Assembly: GCA_028829895.1 (NCBI GenBank)
Contig: CM054180.1
Coordinates: forward strand, 98,679,135 to 98,743,134
Origin: Sinotaia quadrata
Taxonomy: Eukaryota; Mollusca; Gastropoda; Architaenioglossa; Viviparidae
Direction: 5' to 3'
DNA: 64,000 nt
Shown: in pieces, positions 50,165 to 60,355 of the stretch
Numbering within the stretch: the first letter of the stretch is position 1
How the letters are laid out: each line of letters starts with the position of its first letter
Position numbers and translations under genes: made by a program
Notes under the pieces: model-generated
What the model was told of the DNA's origin: nothing
Seen by the model: the letters and a program-made list of their open reading frames with translations, nothing else
Databases searched by the model: none

Positions 50165-50505
50165 TATGATTGTTGATTTAATAAACTTATTGTAAAATTT
50201 ATTGACCTTCTTACACATATTGATAACCTTATGTTGGAGAAGAAAGTGGGTGGATACTAAATATAGATTAAAGATGGATTTGTCTTCTCCTTTCGTAAGA
50301 TGTTTTCTACCTATGGAAATATTGTGTGACAGTACATGTTTGTCTTTACTGTTGTGGAAGAGAGAAAACGTTTACAGTGCCCGCATATTTGCCAAGTGAG
50401 AGAGATGAGTGGTGTCTGCTGGATAATTATTAATAACCTAAATTAAGATTCACATAACTTTTAATTAGTTAAGGATGATTAATTAATTAATAATAATAAT
50501 AACCC
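50165..50505 (+). repeat. Interspersed repeat R1, copy 4
   Basis: Forward copy with GATTTAATAAACTTATTG, TTCTTACACAT, ATAACCTTATGTTGGAGA, TTGTGGAAGAGAGAAAACG, TTTGCCAAGTGAGAGAGA and the terminal TTAATTAATTAATAATAA region. It lies inside gene A intron 1. Confidence 0.85.
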
Positions 50506-50870
50506 TTCTCACATACCTGTTTATATTTAATGAACCTGTTGCAGTATCAGTCTCAAAATTATTAATCATCAAAGTTATTATACTAGCTCTAATACTGACA
50601 ACATCCAAGTGACCTAATCTATCCTTAAGTCTCTATGTCAGACCTATTCTTTGGGACCTTTATTCATCTAACATTGTGACAGACAAATTAGCTGTCTTGC
50701 CTTGAGTTGGCAAACACTATCTTTCCCTTTGATTAATAACATCTCATACAACTCCCACATATCTCCGGCTCAGAATCCCCAGTGAACACTTCTCAGTCAC
50801 ACTAACAAATTAACCAAAATGTTGGTTTAAGATAACAAGAACAATAAGATTTAATAATAATAATAATAAT

Positions 50871-50974
50871 ATAGAGTTCTCAGTTGACCCGTCTTTTTGA
50901 AAATCAAATTCTATTGTTCTCTTTTTAACAATAGAATTTGATTTTCAAAAAGACAGGTCAACTGAGAACTCTAT
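50871..50974. other. Near-perfect inverted repeat: 48-bp arms, 8-nt loop
   Basis: The left arm 50871-50918 (starting ATAGAGTTCTCAGTTGACC) and right arm 50927-50974 (ending GGTCAACTGAGAACTCTAT) are reverse complements over 48 bp with a single mismatch, around a CTCTTTTT loop. A transcript would fold into a long hairpin. It could be a foldback mobile element or a hairpin RNA source. Such fidelity in old intronic DNA implies recent origin or selection. Confidence 0.9.
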
Positions 50975-51744
50975 ATTCTGTCCCACCATTAATGTTAATT
51001 TAACAATAATGTTCATCTGGTCAGTTATGGATTAGAGTAGGGCAGACAACTTCACCTTGTCATTATGGATGAGCTCATTGTCATAATCTACTGGTGCAGT
51101 ATCACATGTCACGTCGATGACCGTCTGCTTGTGACAGGAATAAAGTAGGCCTTTCAGAGTGAACATGAAGATCAACTCAGCAACAAGTCAAGACGATAAG
51201 ATGAAAGAAGCTTTAAGGCTTTGTGGTGACAAGAATAGATGACTCTTACAATTTCACCTCATTAAACGTTAGCTACACGTTAACTTATACTTTACAAAAT
51301 CTCTTCATGAAGAAATATTTACAGATGAAACAATAATATTTCCATTTCCACATTTACATGAATCACCATAGATACAAACATAATCAATGAATGGTTTACA
51401 TTAAATTGCATTGAATAATGATTATCTCAATCTCCCATTTAGCTTTACTCACTACAAACAGTTTTACAATACATAAAACATAATGCACAAAACGTGCTTA
51501 GTTCCACTTCATCGTGTATACACACGGCATGAATTATTACTAGAGCCATAAAACCTTCTCTGGAAGAGATATGTGTTAGTTTCATACAACAATCATTAGT
51601 AAAAATACATGAATATTCTACACAGAATTTTAAACAATAATATATAACAATAATTTCTGAGAAGTCAATATATTTACCCCTCATGGAAACGTGCAAAATC
51701 TTCCTTTCAACTATGCAAATTCATCAACCCTTCTATAGATATCA

Positions 51745-51875
51745 GGAACATATATATGAATGACTCTGGGTCAAGCTACAAGCTCCTTCGCGTCATTGAA
51801 CGGAACGCAATGTCCATATAAGGGCACCCCGTCTCCGGTCAACATTCACCCACTCCTACTGTCACCCTTCCCCCC
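51745..51875. repeat. Segment shared with the insertion at 3541-4930
   Basis: Contains TATATATGAATGACTCT plus GGTCA and further blocks that match about 4660-4790 in the same orientation. It ends in a C-run (about 51871-51884). The full extent of this second copy is not clear; it may begin near 51100. Confidence 0.5.
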
Positions 51876-52393
51876 CCCCCCCTTCTGTACATTTCCAGTG
51901 CCCAGCGTGATCAATGAATCTGACCTCAATCCTTTACTGCGTGTCCAGCAGATTACATAGCTATTTCGGGCTACGCGACTTGAGTGCGTAACTAATAGCT
52001 ATCCATTTACAGATTATTAATAAAGAAAAAGAAATAACACAACACAAAGAACATAATTTGCCCATGGTTCGAACATCACAACCATTAACTAGGTGGCGTT
52101 GGCGTCACACAGCCTCACCCCAGAATACATCGCGACACCTATATCATATATTTAATAAATAAAAATAAGTTTCCTAAAATAAAATCCCTTTCCAGCCTAT
52201 TTTTCTTGCATACATGATTTCATCGAATAACTTATACACACTCTGAGACATATATGCAGAAAAATATCTATTAGAAATTAAGTAGATTTTTTTTGTAGAC
52301 TTTATTGCGCATCTTATAGAATACACACTATTGAAAACATTAAAGACTTATGTTGGTGCTGTAAAAAGAAAAAAAGAACTAGTCCCTCTGTTT

Positions 52394-52543
52394 CAGGGCC
52401 GTCTTAACAGCATCGTAGGCCCACCGGCTAAACAGTGCACTGGGGCCCCTACCTACTATTTACTGACAGCAAGTCACAACATATAAGAAGCTCCTGAGGC
52501 CCCGGGCAATTGCTCAGCGTGCCCACGTGTTAAGACGGCACTG
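52394..52543. mobile_element. 150-bp hAT-type MITE with 8-bp target duplication
   Basis: The element starts CAGGGCCGTCTTAAC and ends GTTAAGACGGCACTG, inverted termini of about 15 bp, and is flanked by CTCTGTTT on both sides (52386-52393 and 52544-52551). The interior has GGGGCCCC and GGCCCCGGGC words. This is a common non-autonomous hAT design in animals. It sits 189 bp upstream of gene A exon 2. Confidence 0.9.
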
Positions 52544-52731
52544 CTCTGTTTATAGTATACATCCAATGAGAACATTATATTTTTTAATTAAGAGACATTT
52601 CTTATAACATATTGACACTCTTCAAAATGTAAAAAAATATATCTATATGAATATAATGTAAATAGCCACAAAAAATCAGTTTACGTTATCGTTTATATTT
52701 TTTAAATCTTAAATAATTTTGTTTATTTTAG

Positions 52732-53076
52732 CGACGTCATTGTCACTGTCATGCGTCACGGGCGTCATTGAAGTTGTGGAAGGAAGACAGAATTCTGTGA
52801 CATGTAGCGGACTGCTTGTAGAGGACACTGTGATGTGGGTGTTACTTGGACAAAACAATAGAAAGATTTATCTTGGTTACTGTCCCCGACCTTCTGCAAC
52901 TGGTGTTTCTATGTGCTATGAAACTAAAATTAAACAAATGACTCCATCAAGGACATCGGACACAGAGAGTGTTCTTGCCATAGATTTCTCAACATTGGAT
53001 GACGTCATCATGGGAACATTGATGTGTCAGATATACGGGGCTAGTACGAATGCCACGTGTCAAATAGATGTTGTGT
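52732..53076 (+). CDS. Gene A exon 2: first Ig-like domain
   Basis: A TTTATTTTAG acceptor opens at 52732 and a GTAAGT donor follows 53076. The 345 nt run phase 1 to phase 1, the classic symmetric exon for one Ig domain. The peptide reads TSLSLSCVTGVIEVVEGRQN and goes on with SVTCSG, EDTVMWVLLGQNNRKIYLGY, an AIDFSTLDD segment and GTLMCQIYGASTNATCQIDV. The core Ig cysteines should be VTC (residue ~43) and LMC (~117), with W (~54) as the core tryptophan; extra cysteines (~69, ~80, ~128) suggest further disulphides. One N-glycosylation site (NAT). It joins exon 1 and the exon at 55444 in frame. Confidence 0.75.
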
Positions 53077-53930
53077 GTAAGTTACCATACTGTCTTCTCT
53101 TTCAGAAACGTGTAGTTCTTTTGAATTTTTGTCTTTGAATTCTCTCTATTTCATTTTCTCTCAACCATGCATGCGCTTCATTACTATTTCAGGTCCAAAC
53201 GACGTTTTCTGAACTTTTAAATTATGACAACATGTTCAAAGATAAATGTTCTCTTTATGTATTTTGAAATTCTAAATTTTCTTTGCGGTTTCACTAATAA
53301 TTATTTCATGCCACGATATAATTATTAATTTCTTTCCTTCTCGTTGTTCTCTATTCTCTAAACTACTACTGTATAATTCTGAATCATTTAAATGTGGGAA
53401 TACCTCTGTTAGTTATCTTTTTTCCACTGAAATAAGTTTATAGGAAAAGTATAATTCTATTTAGGTGTCGGAATACCTCTTTTAGTTATCTTTTTTTACT
53501 AATAAGTTTATAGGAAAAGTATAAATTATTCTTAATAATCATAACCTCAGTCCATGACTCGGTCTTATTATATTTTTAATAAGTTGCCTGCTATAATTAT
53601 TACTACCAACTGATAATGATAACATCATTAATTATAACAGACCCTAGGTAGAAAAACGCTAATTTTATCTTTGAGATGTTTGGATAATAAATTTGCATTC
53701 ATCTCGCTGGTCATTCAACTCGACACCATCCTATGCAAGGTCATTCCAAAGAACCCATTTAAGTCAAGGTAAAATTACATTTAAAATTCAATAAATACAA
53801 ACATATATTATGCATAACAAATGTTTAAAAAAGATAACTGATGCTACCAATACCGTACAGAATAAATTGTGCCCACATTGGCTGCCTGTTCACAAACACC
53901 AGTCAAGTATAACGCTTCCTTACTGTTATG
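53077..53930. other. Gene A intron 2, first part
   Basis: AT-rich, with two copies of a ~60-bp segment (AGTTTATAGGAAAAGTATAA at about 53440 and 53505). No supported exon. Confidence 0.4.
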
Positions 53931-54170
53931 TTGCACTCACTAACTCCAGTTATATGCCTGTTGCACTCACTAACTCCAGTCAAATGCCTGTTGCACTCAC
54001 TAACTCCAGTTATATGCCTGTTGCACTCACTAACTCCAGTCAAATGCCTGTTGCACTCACTGACTCCAGTCATATGCCTGTTGCACTCACTGACTCCACC
54101 CAAATGCCTATTGCACTCACTGACTCCAGTCATATGCCTGGTGCACTCACTAACTCCAGTCAAATGAATT
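53931..54170. repeat. Eight-copy 30-bp minisatellite
   Basis: Units start with TTGCACTCAC at 53931 and every 30 bp to 54141, followed by TAACTCCAGT and TATATGCCTG-type variants. Because the unit is divisible by three and lacks stops, three frames stay open across it; these are repeat translations. Confidence 0.95.
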
Positions 54171-54249
54171 CAATAGGTAAGATTTGACCAAGCTTACAGC
54201 ATGTGTGAGAGCATTGTGGTAATGTTGTAATATATAATCTAAATGGATG

Positions 54250-54325
54250 AGACTTAATAGTTAAAGTTAATAGGAAGTTAATAGTTAAAGTTAATAGGAA
54301 GTTAATAGTTAAAGTTAATAAGAAG
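54250..54325. repeat. Three-copy 23-bp tandem repeat
   Basis: TTAATAGTTAAAGTTAATAG is repeated three times with a 23-24 bp period. Confidence 0.85.
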
Positions 54326-54569
54326 CTTAACATGCTTGGGGTATAAATAGCAGTGTAATGGGTAAATGAGTGAGTTCTCATACCTTAGATCAGAAAAGTG
54401 TAACAATGGAATATATACTTGCTTGACTGTACGACCAATGAAAGAAATAGATAGGGTGAATCAAAGTAACCAACCTCAAGAAGCAGCAGTACATAATTGG
54501 TTGACCTTTTCAGGATAATAGGTCAAAGTCTTGCGTCTAACATTACGGAGGTCGATTTCTTATTTTAAA

Positions 54570-54790
54570 ATTTGTAATAATGGTAATAGTGGGTGGATGG
54601 GGGCTCATTCATATAATTTAAAGGCGGATTGAATTACTCCTTCAGTAAGAAGTTCCACCTGTGGAAAATAAATTATGTGTCATTACAACGTCTGTCTATA
54701 CACAATAGAGTTCAGAAATGCCAGGTGAACCGCCAGAGTGGACGAGTTGGATGTCTTAGTTGGGATTTATTAATAATATATAAATTAAGA
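54570..54790 (+). repeat. Interspersed repeat R1, copy 5 (diverged)
   Basis: A more diverged R1 copy: TTCAGTAAGAAGTTCCACCT, a TCATTACAACGTCTG block and TTATTAATAATATAAATTAA align in order with the other copies. Directly followed by another R1 fragment at 54795. Confidence 0.6.
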
Positions 54791-55118
54791 TTTCCGGATT
54801 TGTCTTCTCTTTAGTAAGAAGTTTTCCACGTATGATAAGATTATGTGACTGTAAATGTTGTTTATGTTGTGGAAGAGAGAAAACATTTACAGCGCCAGCA
54901 TATCCACTAGGTAAGAGACGAGTTGTGTGTTTTAGAGAATTATTAATAAAATAAATTAAGACTCTCATCACTTGTGAGTAGTTATAAAAAATTAAATAAT
55001 AATAATAAAAATTTTCGTTAACTAAGTGGCGTTGCTGTCACACAAACACTTTTATATATGTTTCTTATTGTAAATGCATTTAAGTGTTATGAGTTTTCAT
55101 TTTACAGGCGCATGCCAA

Positions 55119-55269
55119 CATTCTGTTTGGTTATCAACACCTTTAGTTGTCTTATGTGTTAAGTAGATTGTATATTGTGTAATACATGTAAACTGCTTCG
55201 TTATCAACACCTTCAGTTGTCTTATGTGTTTAAGTAGATTGTATATTGTGTAATACATGTAAACTGCTA
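55119..55269. repeat. Two-copy ~68-bp tandem repeat (four copies in unit 2)
   Basis: TTATCAACACCTT then AGTTGTCTTATGTGTT and TTGTGTAATACATGTAAACT repeat twice here. The corresponding array at about 59300-59585 has four. Confidence 0.9.
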
Positions 55270-55443
55270 AAGGAATTATGAGGATGTGTTTTTCAAATAA
55301 TAATCATCACTTGTGTTCTGTCCGGTAAAGACTGCAACTTTGTTTTTCTAAAGAAGAATACGTTTGCAATATTTTCTTTAACACAATATTCACCTGTTTT
55401 TAAATGTAAACTGTCATGCGTAAATCTCAATCTGTCATTTCAG

Positions 55444-55577
55444 ATCCACCTGAAGGGACATGCAGTGTCCAGGTTTCGAAAGACCTATCGCCCTGGAATG
55501 TAACTGGGCACTGTAACATCACAAAGACATTATCGCTGTTAGGAAGGTACACATGTCAGTGGTACGAAGTACGAGAA
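55444..55577 (+). CDS. Gene A exon 3a: first half of second Ig-like domain
   Basis: A GTCATTTCAG acceptor opens at 55444 and a GTAAGT donor follows 55577. The 134 nt enter in phase 1 (split codon TAT, Tyr) and leave in phase 0. Peptide: PPEGTCSVQVSKDLSPWNVT, GHCNITKTLSLLGR, YTCQWYEVRE. It carries three cysteines and two N-glycosylation sites (NVT, NIT). The YTCQWYEV strand resembles an Ig-like strand with its cysteine. A near-identical copy lies at 59761-59894. Confidence 0.75.
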
Positions 55578-55777
55578 GTAAGTTTATGTGACAGTCTATG
55601 TGTAATCAGACTAGAAATTCCCGAAATAATTTTTTTTCAGAACACAAATAGAAATTTAAAACACATCTAGTGACCCTTTTTTCATATTGGAATATCAATA
55701 GGAAATTGCCAAGATACACACACTTGCTGAGTTTTCTTGCTAACCAGCAAATAATACATTTGCTAAATCTTTCACAG

Positions 55778-55950
55778 GAATCCCACGAATTGCTTGTCCC
55801 TAGAAATGAAAATGTAATCGATATACATGGTCGCTACACAATTTATGTTACTGAAATTCACAGGAATCCCACGAATTACTTGTCCCTAGAAATGAAAATG
55901 TAATCGATATACATGGTCGCTACACAATTTACGTTACTGAAATTCACAGT
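55778..55950 (+). repeat. Exon-like 86-bp tandem repeat in the intron (two copies)
   Basis: Units starting at 55778 and 55864 each follow CACAG and begin GAATCCCACGAATT; the first is preceded by a good pyrimidine-containing acceptor. In phase 0, the phase exon 3a leaves in, each reads ESHELLVPRNENVIDIHGRY then TIYVTEIH. The 86-bp length is not divisible by three, so the units cannot be read through as one frame. They may be decayed alternative exons or a chance satellite. Confidence 0.45.
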
Positions 55951-56679
55951 CAAGACAAGACTGATACCAAAAATCATGGCCGACTTTGGAATTGAAGCTA
56001 ATACCATACTTTGTAGGTGAAGCTTAAAGAGAAATTTCATTTCCTCCCAACATTGTTTAGTCACAAGATGCTTCGTGGATTATTTTGAGCATAACGACAA
56101 GCGAACATTTGAAATGAATTAGAGAGAAGAAATTCTCCCATATTTGATACTTTAGTTCCAGTTGACAAGCTCAAGACTAAAACAATGCTGACATCTGAAA
56201 TAGTGATATTTAGACTACAGGTTTTACTGACTTCTGAAATAGTGATATTTAGACTACAGTTTATGCTAGCTTCTTTGCATTAATCTTCGAAGACACATAT
56301 CAATCCACTTTCGCATTACTGATAATATAGAGCTATTGTTAACGGTAATTATAGTGTCTCTCTTTGCATTATTGTTAGTGTGCTGTTAAGTGTAATTAGA
56401 GTGTTTCTCTTTACATTATTGTAAGTGTGCTGTTAACTGTAATGAGAGTGTTTCTTTTCACACTATTGTTACTGTACTGTAACCTGTAATTATTGCTTAG
56501 AGTCTGGAGGCAAATGTTTAGCATCATTACAACCTAATAGTCTGTATTGTTTATTTATGTCACAGTTTACTATGTGGTGATGTGATGAGTAAGTGAGATA
56601 ATGATAACAAATACCAGACCGTCACACTAATAATAATTATAATCAGATCAATTACCTGTATTGACAGCTGTACATGGAT

Positions 56680-57021
56680 TAGTATGTTAAGTGTGACTCC
56701 ATTGACATCTATAGATGGAGTAGTATGTTAAGTGTGACTCCATTGACATCTATAGATGGAGTAGTATGTTAAGTGTGACTCCATTGACATCTATTGATGG
56801 AGTAGTATGTTAAGTGTGACTCCATTGACGTCTATCGATGGAGTAGTATGTTAAGTGTGACTCCATTGACATCTATCGATGGAGTAGTATGTTAAGTGTG
56901 ACTCCATTGACATCTATCGATGGAGTAGTATGTTAAGTGTGACTCAATTGACATCTATCGATGGAGTAGTATGTTAAGTTTGACTTCATTGACATCTATC
57001 GATGGAGTAGTACGTTAAGTG
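56680..57021. repeat. 41-bp satellite, eight copies (two in unit 2)
   Basis: The unit contains GTAGTATGTTAAGTGTGACT and CCATTGACATCTATCGATGG, the latter an imperfect palindrome (CCAT...ATGG). There are eight 41-bp periods here but only two at 60660-60741, so the array has changed size since duplication. Confidence 0.9.
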
Positions 57022-58162
57022 TTACTGCTTAAAGTAACACTTAAAGTGTTATCCAGCCAGCGATTAACAATTCAAAATTGAAATGAAGAAGAATAAAATA
57101 GGCCGTCAACACTACTAACTACTCCCTCTCAGGTAACACTCGCCAGCTCATACCTTCACTCCACTACCGAAGTTCAATTTTCACTTGTATGCCAATATAG
57201 GCAACATAATTCTGAATAAGTTTCACGCCGTAAAAATCTTACATTTCAAGTTTCATACAACTTCCATGATTCAATCAAAAACTTCAATGTCAGGTGATAA
57301 AGACTCCATTAAAGCACTTTTGAAAAGTTGTTAGTATACCTATGACTGAATCTAACTCTTCTTTCTTTGTGTTAATTAATAATTTCCCTGTATAAGTTAA
57401 TACGTAGAGTGGTCCAGTTAAAGACAACGTTAGGTACTAAGTAGGTTTAGAGGAGTGAATGAAAGAAAATCTGAATATTTTTGACGACGGCACATTCTAC
57501 CTAGGCTGTTAATTAGATTGTAGGAAACAGTTTTTGCTTTCGTTTAGACATGTCCTGGAAACAATGCAGGTAGTACTGTTGATAATTCTTCAAAGAAAGT
57601 AGCAATGATAAATAATGGTGGAGTTGATAATTTTGTATGTACTTAAATAAAATGCTGTGTTTCAGTGTTAACAGTGGTTTTAAGTAGAGTTATGAAAATA
57701 GTATTGAGTTGTAGTAAAAAATAAAAAAAAGAATGCTATGAGGATTAAGTGCGAGAGATAACAAAGTCCGAGTTCTTGACCATAGCGTTAAACTGGCTGA
57801 CGAACGATTTGCACACTAACACAGCCATTGTAATGGTTTTGACAAGAAATCGTGATAGTTAATGTCCCTAAATGTCCGTCTGTGTGTGGGGTATTCAGTT
57901 TGCCATAACACCATATTATGTATGTAATTTTTATAATTATACAGGATTCAGTTTTGACCCTATCAGTGAGAAATGTTATTTAAGTTTTAGGTAATAATTT
58001 TTATTCACAATTATCTATATCTTTATGTTTGTTTACTATCTCTTTACAGTGTTAGATTATGTGTATGTGGGAAAATGTATACATTGCCTTAGTCATATTG
58101 ATTATATTAATTTGATTATTTACATAAATTCTAATAAGTAAAATTACACTTACCATTTTTAG
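57022..58162. other. Gene A intron, no further exon seen
   Basis: The block is closely repeated at 61310-62869. Only the two-exon domain appears coding in either unit. Confidence 0.5.
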
Positions 58163-58358
58163 GAATCTGAGGAGAAGCTCGGTTCTATGGTCACCATGAA
58201 AACTTGGACAACACAATCGGGTGGAAAATATGTATCAGGATACTGTGAAATGCCAGAAAACATAAAATTCCCAACAACTACTGGACTAGTGACCTACAAA
58301 GTGGCTTTCACCCCAGGAACAAATATCACAACAACAGTCAATGGTATCAAAACAGTTG
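58163..58358 (+). CDS. Gene A exon 3b: second half of second Ig-like domain
   Basis: A CATTTTTAG acceptor opens at 58163 in phase 0 and a GTAAGT donor follows 58358 in phase 1, 196 nt. Peptide: ESEEKLGSMVTMKTWTTQSG, GKYVSGYCEMPENIKF, TTTGLVTYKVAFTPGTNITT, then VNGIKTVG. Together with exon 3a it makes a 110-codon, phase 1-1 module, so whole modules can be duplicated in frame. One cysteine (GYC) and one NIT glycosylation site. Copy at 62870-63062. Confidence 0.75.
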
Positions 58359-58721
58359 GTAAGTAAAATCTATAAATAGTTATGCTCATGTTTTAGTGAA
58401 AACTTGAAAGAAAAAGCTGCATATATTTTGTACGACAGTCTCTCAATGAGCGATGCATGCACAATAAACAAAAAGTTTAAAACATGAACCCGCCTGAATG
58501 CTGTCAGTATTTAAGGTAATGGTTATTATTCTACACTTACGGGAAATCCCATTTCTGCCTTACAGTTTAGTATGAAGGTTAGTGAAGAGTTTGAATAATT
58601 TTGTTCCTTTCACAAAGTAGAATATGTGACTAAGAGCCAGGCATTTATATTATGAGTGTTAGACTTCTGTCTATAATTCCCTTCATTCTTTTCACTGTTA
58701 CTGTTAAATTACTCTCTACAG

Positions 58722-58968
58722 CAGGCATGTCAAACTGAGGATCCCCCGAAGGCCACATGGGTCACATATGTGCTGTCATTAGGGACACACACGACAACTA
58801 AGTGCGCACATTACAACTAATTGAAATCATTTTTAATAAAATTTATTGCAGAATATTTTTGTTACTTAAATTTAGAAAAATACAATGTCATACAAATGTT
58901 TTGCAGCATTCATGAATACAAAGTAATGAAGTAGTTTGACAAAAAATATAATTTTAAACGGCAACATA
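58722..58968 (-). mobile_element. hAT transposon terminal fragment in unit 1
   Basis: Begins CAGGCATGTCAAACTGAGG, close to the CAGGGGTGTCAAACTC-type termini of animal hAT elements, and runs to the duplication boundary. The same fragment at 63452 continues into a transposase C-terminus, so this copy was cut by the duplication breakpoint. Confidence 0.65.
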
Positions 58969-59760
58969 CGGATTTGTCTTCTCTTTACTAAGAAGTTTTC
59001 CACCCATGGAAAAATTATGTGACTGTAAATGTTGTTTATGTTGTGAAAGAGAGAAAACGTTTACAGCGCCAACATATCCGCCAGGTGAGAGACGAGTTGT
59101 GTCTTTTAGAGAATTATTAATAAAATAAATTAAGACTCTCATCACTTGTGAGTAGTTATAAAAAATTAAATAATAATAATAAATATTTTCGTTAACTAAG
59201 GGGCGTTGCTGTCACACAAACACTTTTATATATGTTTCTTATTGTAAATGCATTTAAGTGTTATGAGTTTTCATTTTACAGGCGCATGCCAACATTCTGT
59301 TTCGTTATCAACACCTTTAGTTGTCTTATGTGTTAAGTAGATTGTATATTGTGTAATACATGTAAACTATTTCGTTATCAACACCTTCAGTTGTCTTATG
59401 TGTTTAAGTAGATTGTATATTGTGTAATACATGTAAACTGTTTCGTTGTCAACACATTCAGTTATCTTATGTGTTTAAGTAGATTGTATATTGTGTAATA
59501 CATGTAAACTGTTTCGTTATCAACACCTTCAGTTGTCTTATGTGTTTAAGTAGATTGTATATTGTGTAATACATGTAAACTGCTTAAAGGAATTATGAGG
59601 ATGTGTTTTTCAAGTAATAATCATCACTTGTGTTCTGTCCGGTAAAGACTGCAACTTTGTTTTTCTAAAGAAGAATACGTTTGCAATATTTTCTTTAACA
59701 TAATATTCACCTGTTTATAAATGTAAACTGTCATGCGTAAATCTCAATCTGTCATTTCAG

Positions 59761-59894
59761 ATCCACCTGAAGGGACATGCAGTGTCCAGGTTTCGAAAGA
59801 CCTATCACCCTGGAATGTAACTGGGCACTGTAACATCACAAAGACATTATCGCTGTTAGGAAGGTACACATGTCAGTGGTACGAAGTACGAGAA
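59761..59894 (+). CDS. Gene A exon 4a: duplicate of exon 3a
   Basis: Same acceptor (GTCATTTCAG), donor (GTAAGT), length (134 nt) and phases as 55444-55577. Only one base differs in the exon (TCG to TCA within LSPW), and it is synonymous, so the peptide is identical. It follows exon 3b in frame through a split GAT (Asp) codon, or could be used as an alternative to 3a. Confidence 0.75.
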
Positions 59895-60095
59895 GTAAGT
59901 TTATGTGACAGTCTATGTGTAATCAGACTAGAAATTCCCGAAATAATTTTTTTTCAGAACACAAATAGAAATTTAAAACACATCTAGTGACCCTTTTTTT
60001 CATATTGGAATATCAATAGGAAATTGCCAAGATACACACACTTGCTGAGTTTTCTGGCTAACCAGCAAATAATACATTTGCTAAATCTTTCACAG

Positions 60096-60355
60096 GAATC
60101 CCACGAATTGCTTGTCCCTAGAAATGAAAATGTAATCGATATACATGGTCGCTACACAATTTATGTTACTGAAATTCACAGGAATCCCACGAATTACTTG
60201 TCCCTAGAAATGAAAATGTAATCGATATACATGGTCGCTACACAATTTATGTTACTGAAATTCACAGGAATCCCACGAATTACTTGTCCCTAGAAATGAA
60301 AATGTAATCGATATACATGGTCGCTACACAATTTACGTTACTGAAATTCACAGTC
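60096..60355 (+). repeat. Exon-like 86-bp tandem repeat, three copies
   Basis: Counterpart of 55778-55950 in unit 2, with units starting at 60096, 60182 and 60268, each after CACAG. One unit has been gained relative to unit 1 (or lost there). Confidence 0.5.

Larger units (their letters stand above)
54795..58968 (+). repeat. Tandem duplication unit 1 of gene A (R1 fragment to hAT fragment)
   Basis: This ~4.17 kb segment is repeated immediately as 58969-63650. Both start at CGGATTTGTCTTCTCTTTA within an R1 fragment. Both then contain the same small repeats, one complete two-exon domain, a satellite, and a hAT-derived end reaching AAACGGCAACATA. Offsets between matching points grow from 4174 bp (start) to 4317 bp (first exon) and 4707 bp (second exon), reflecting repeat expansion in unit 2. 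Confidence 0.9.

Noticed and set aside
53810..54187. A 125-codon frame and its neighbours
   Set aside because: The 30-bp minisatellite has a unit length divisible by three and no stops, so open frames are automatic; no splice or signal-peptide support.
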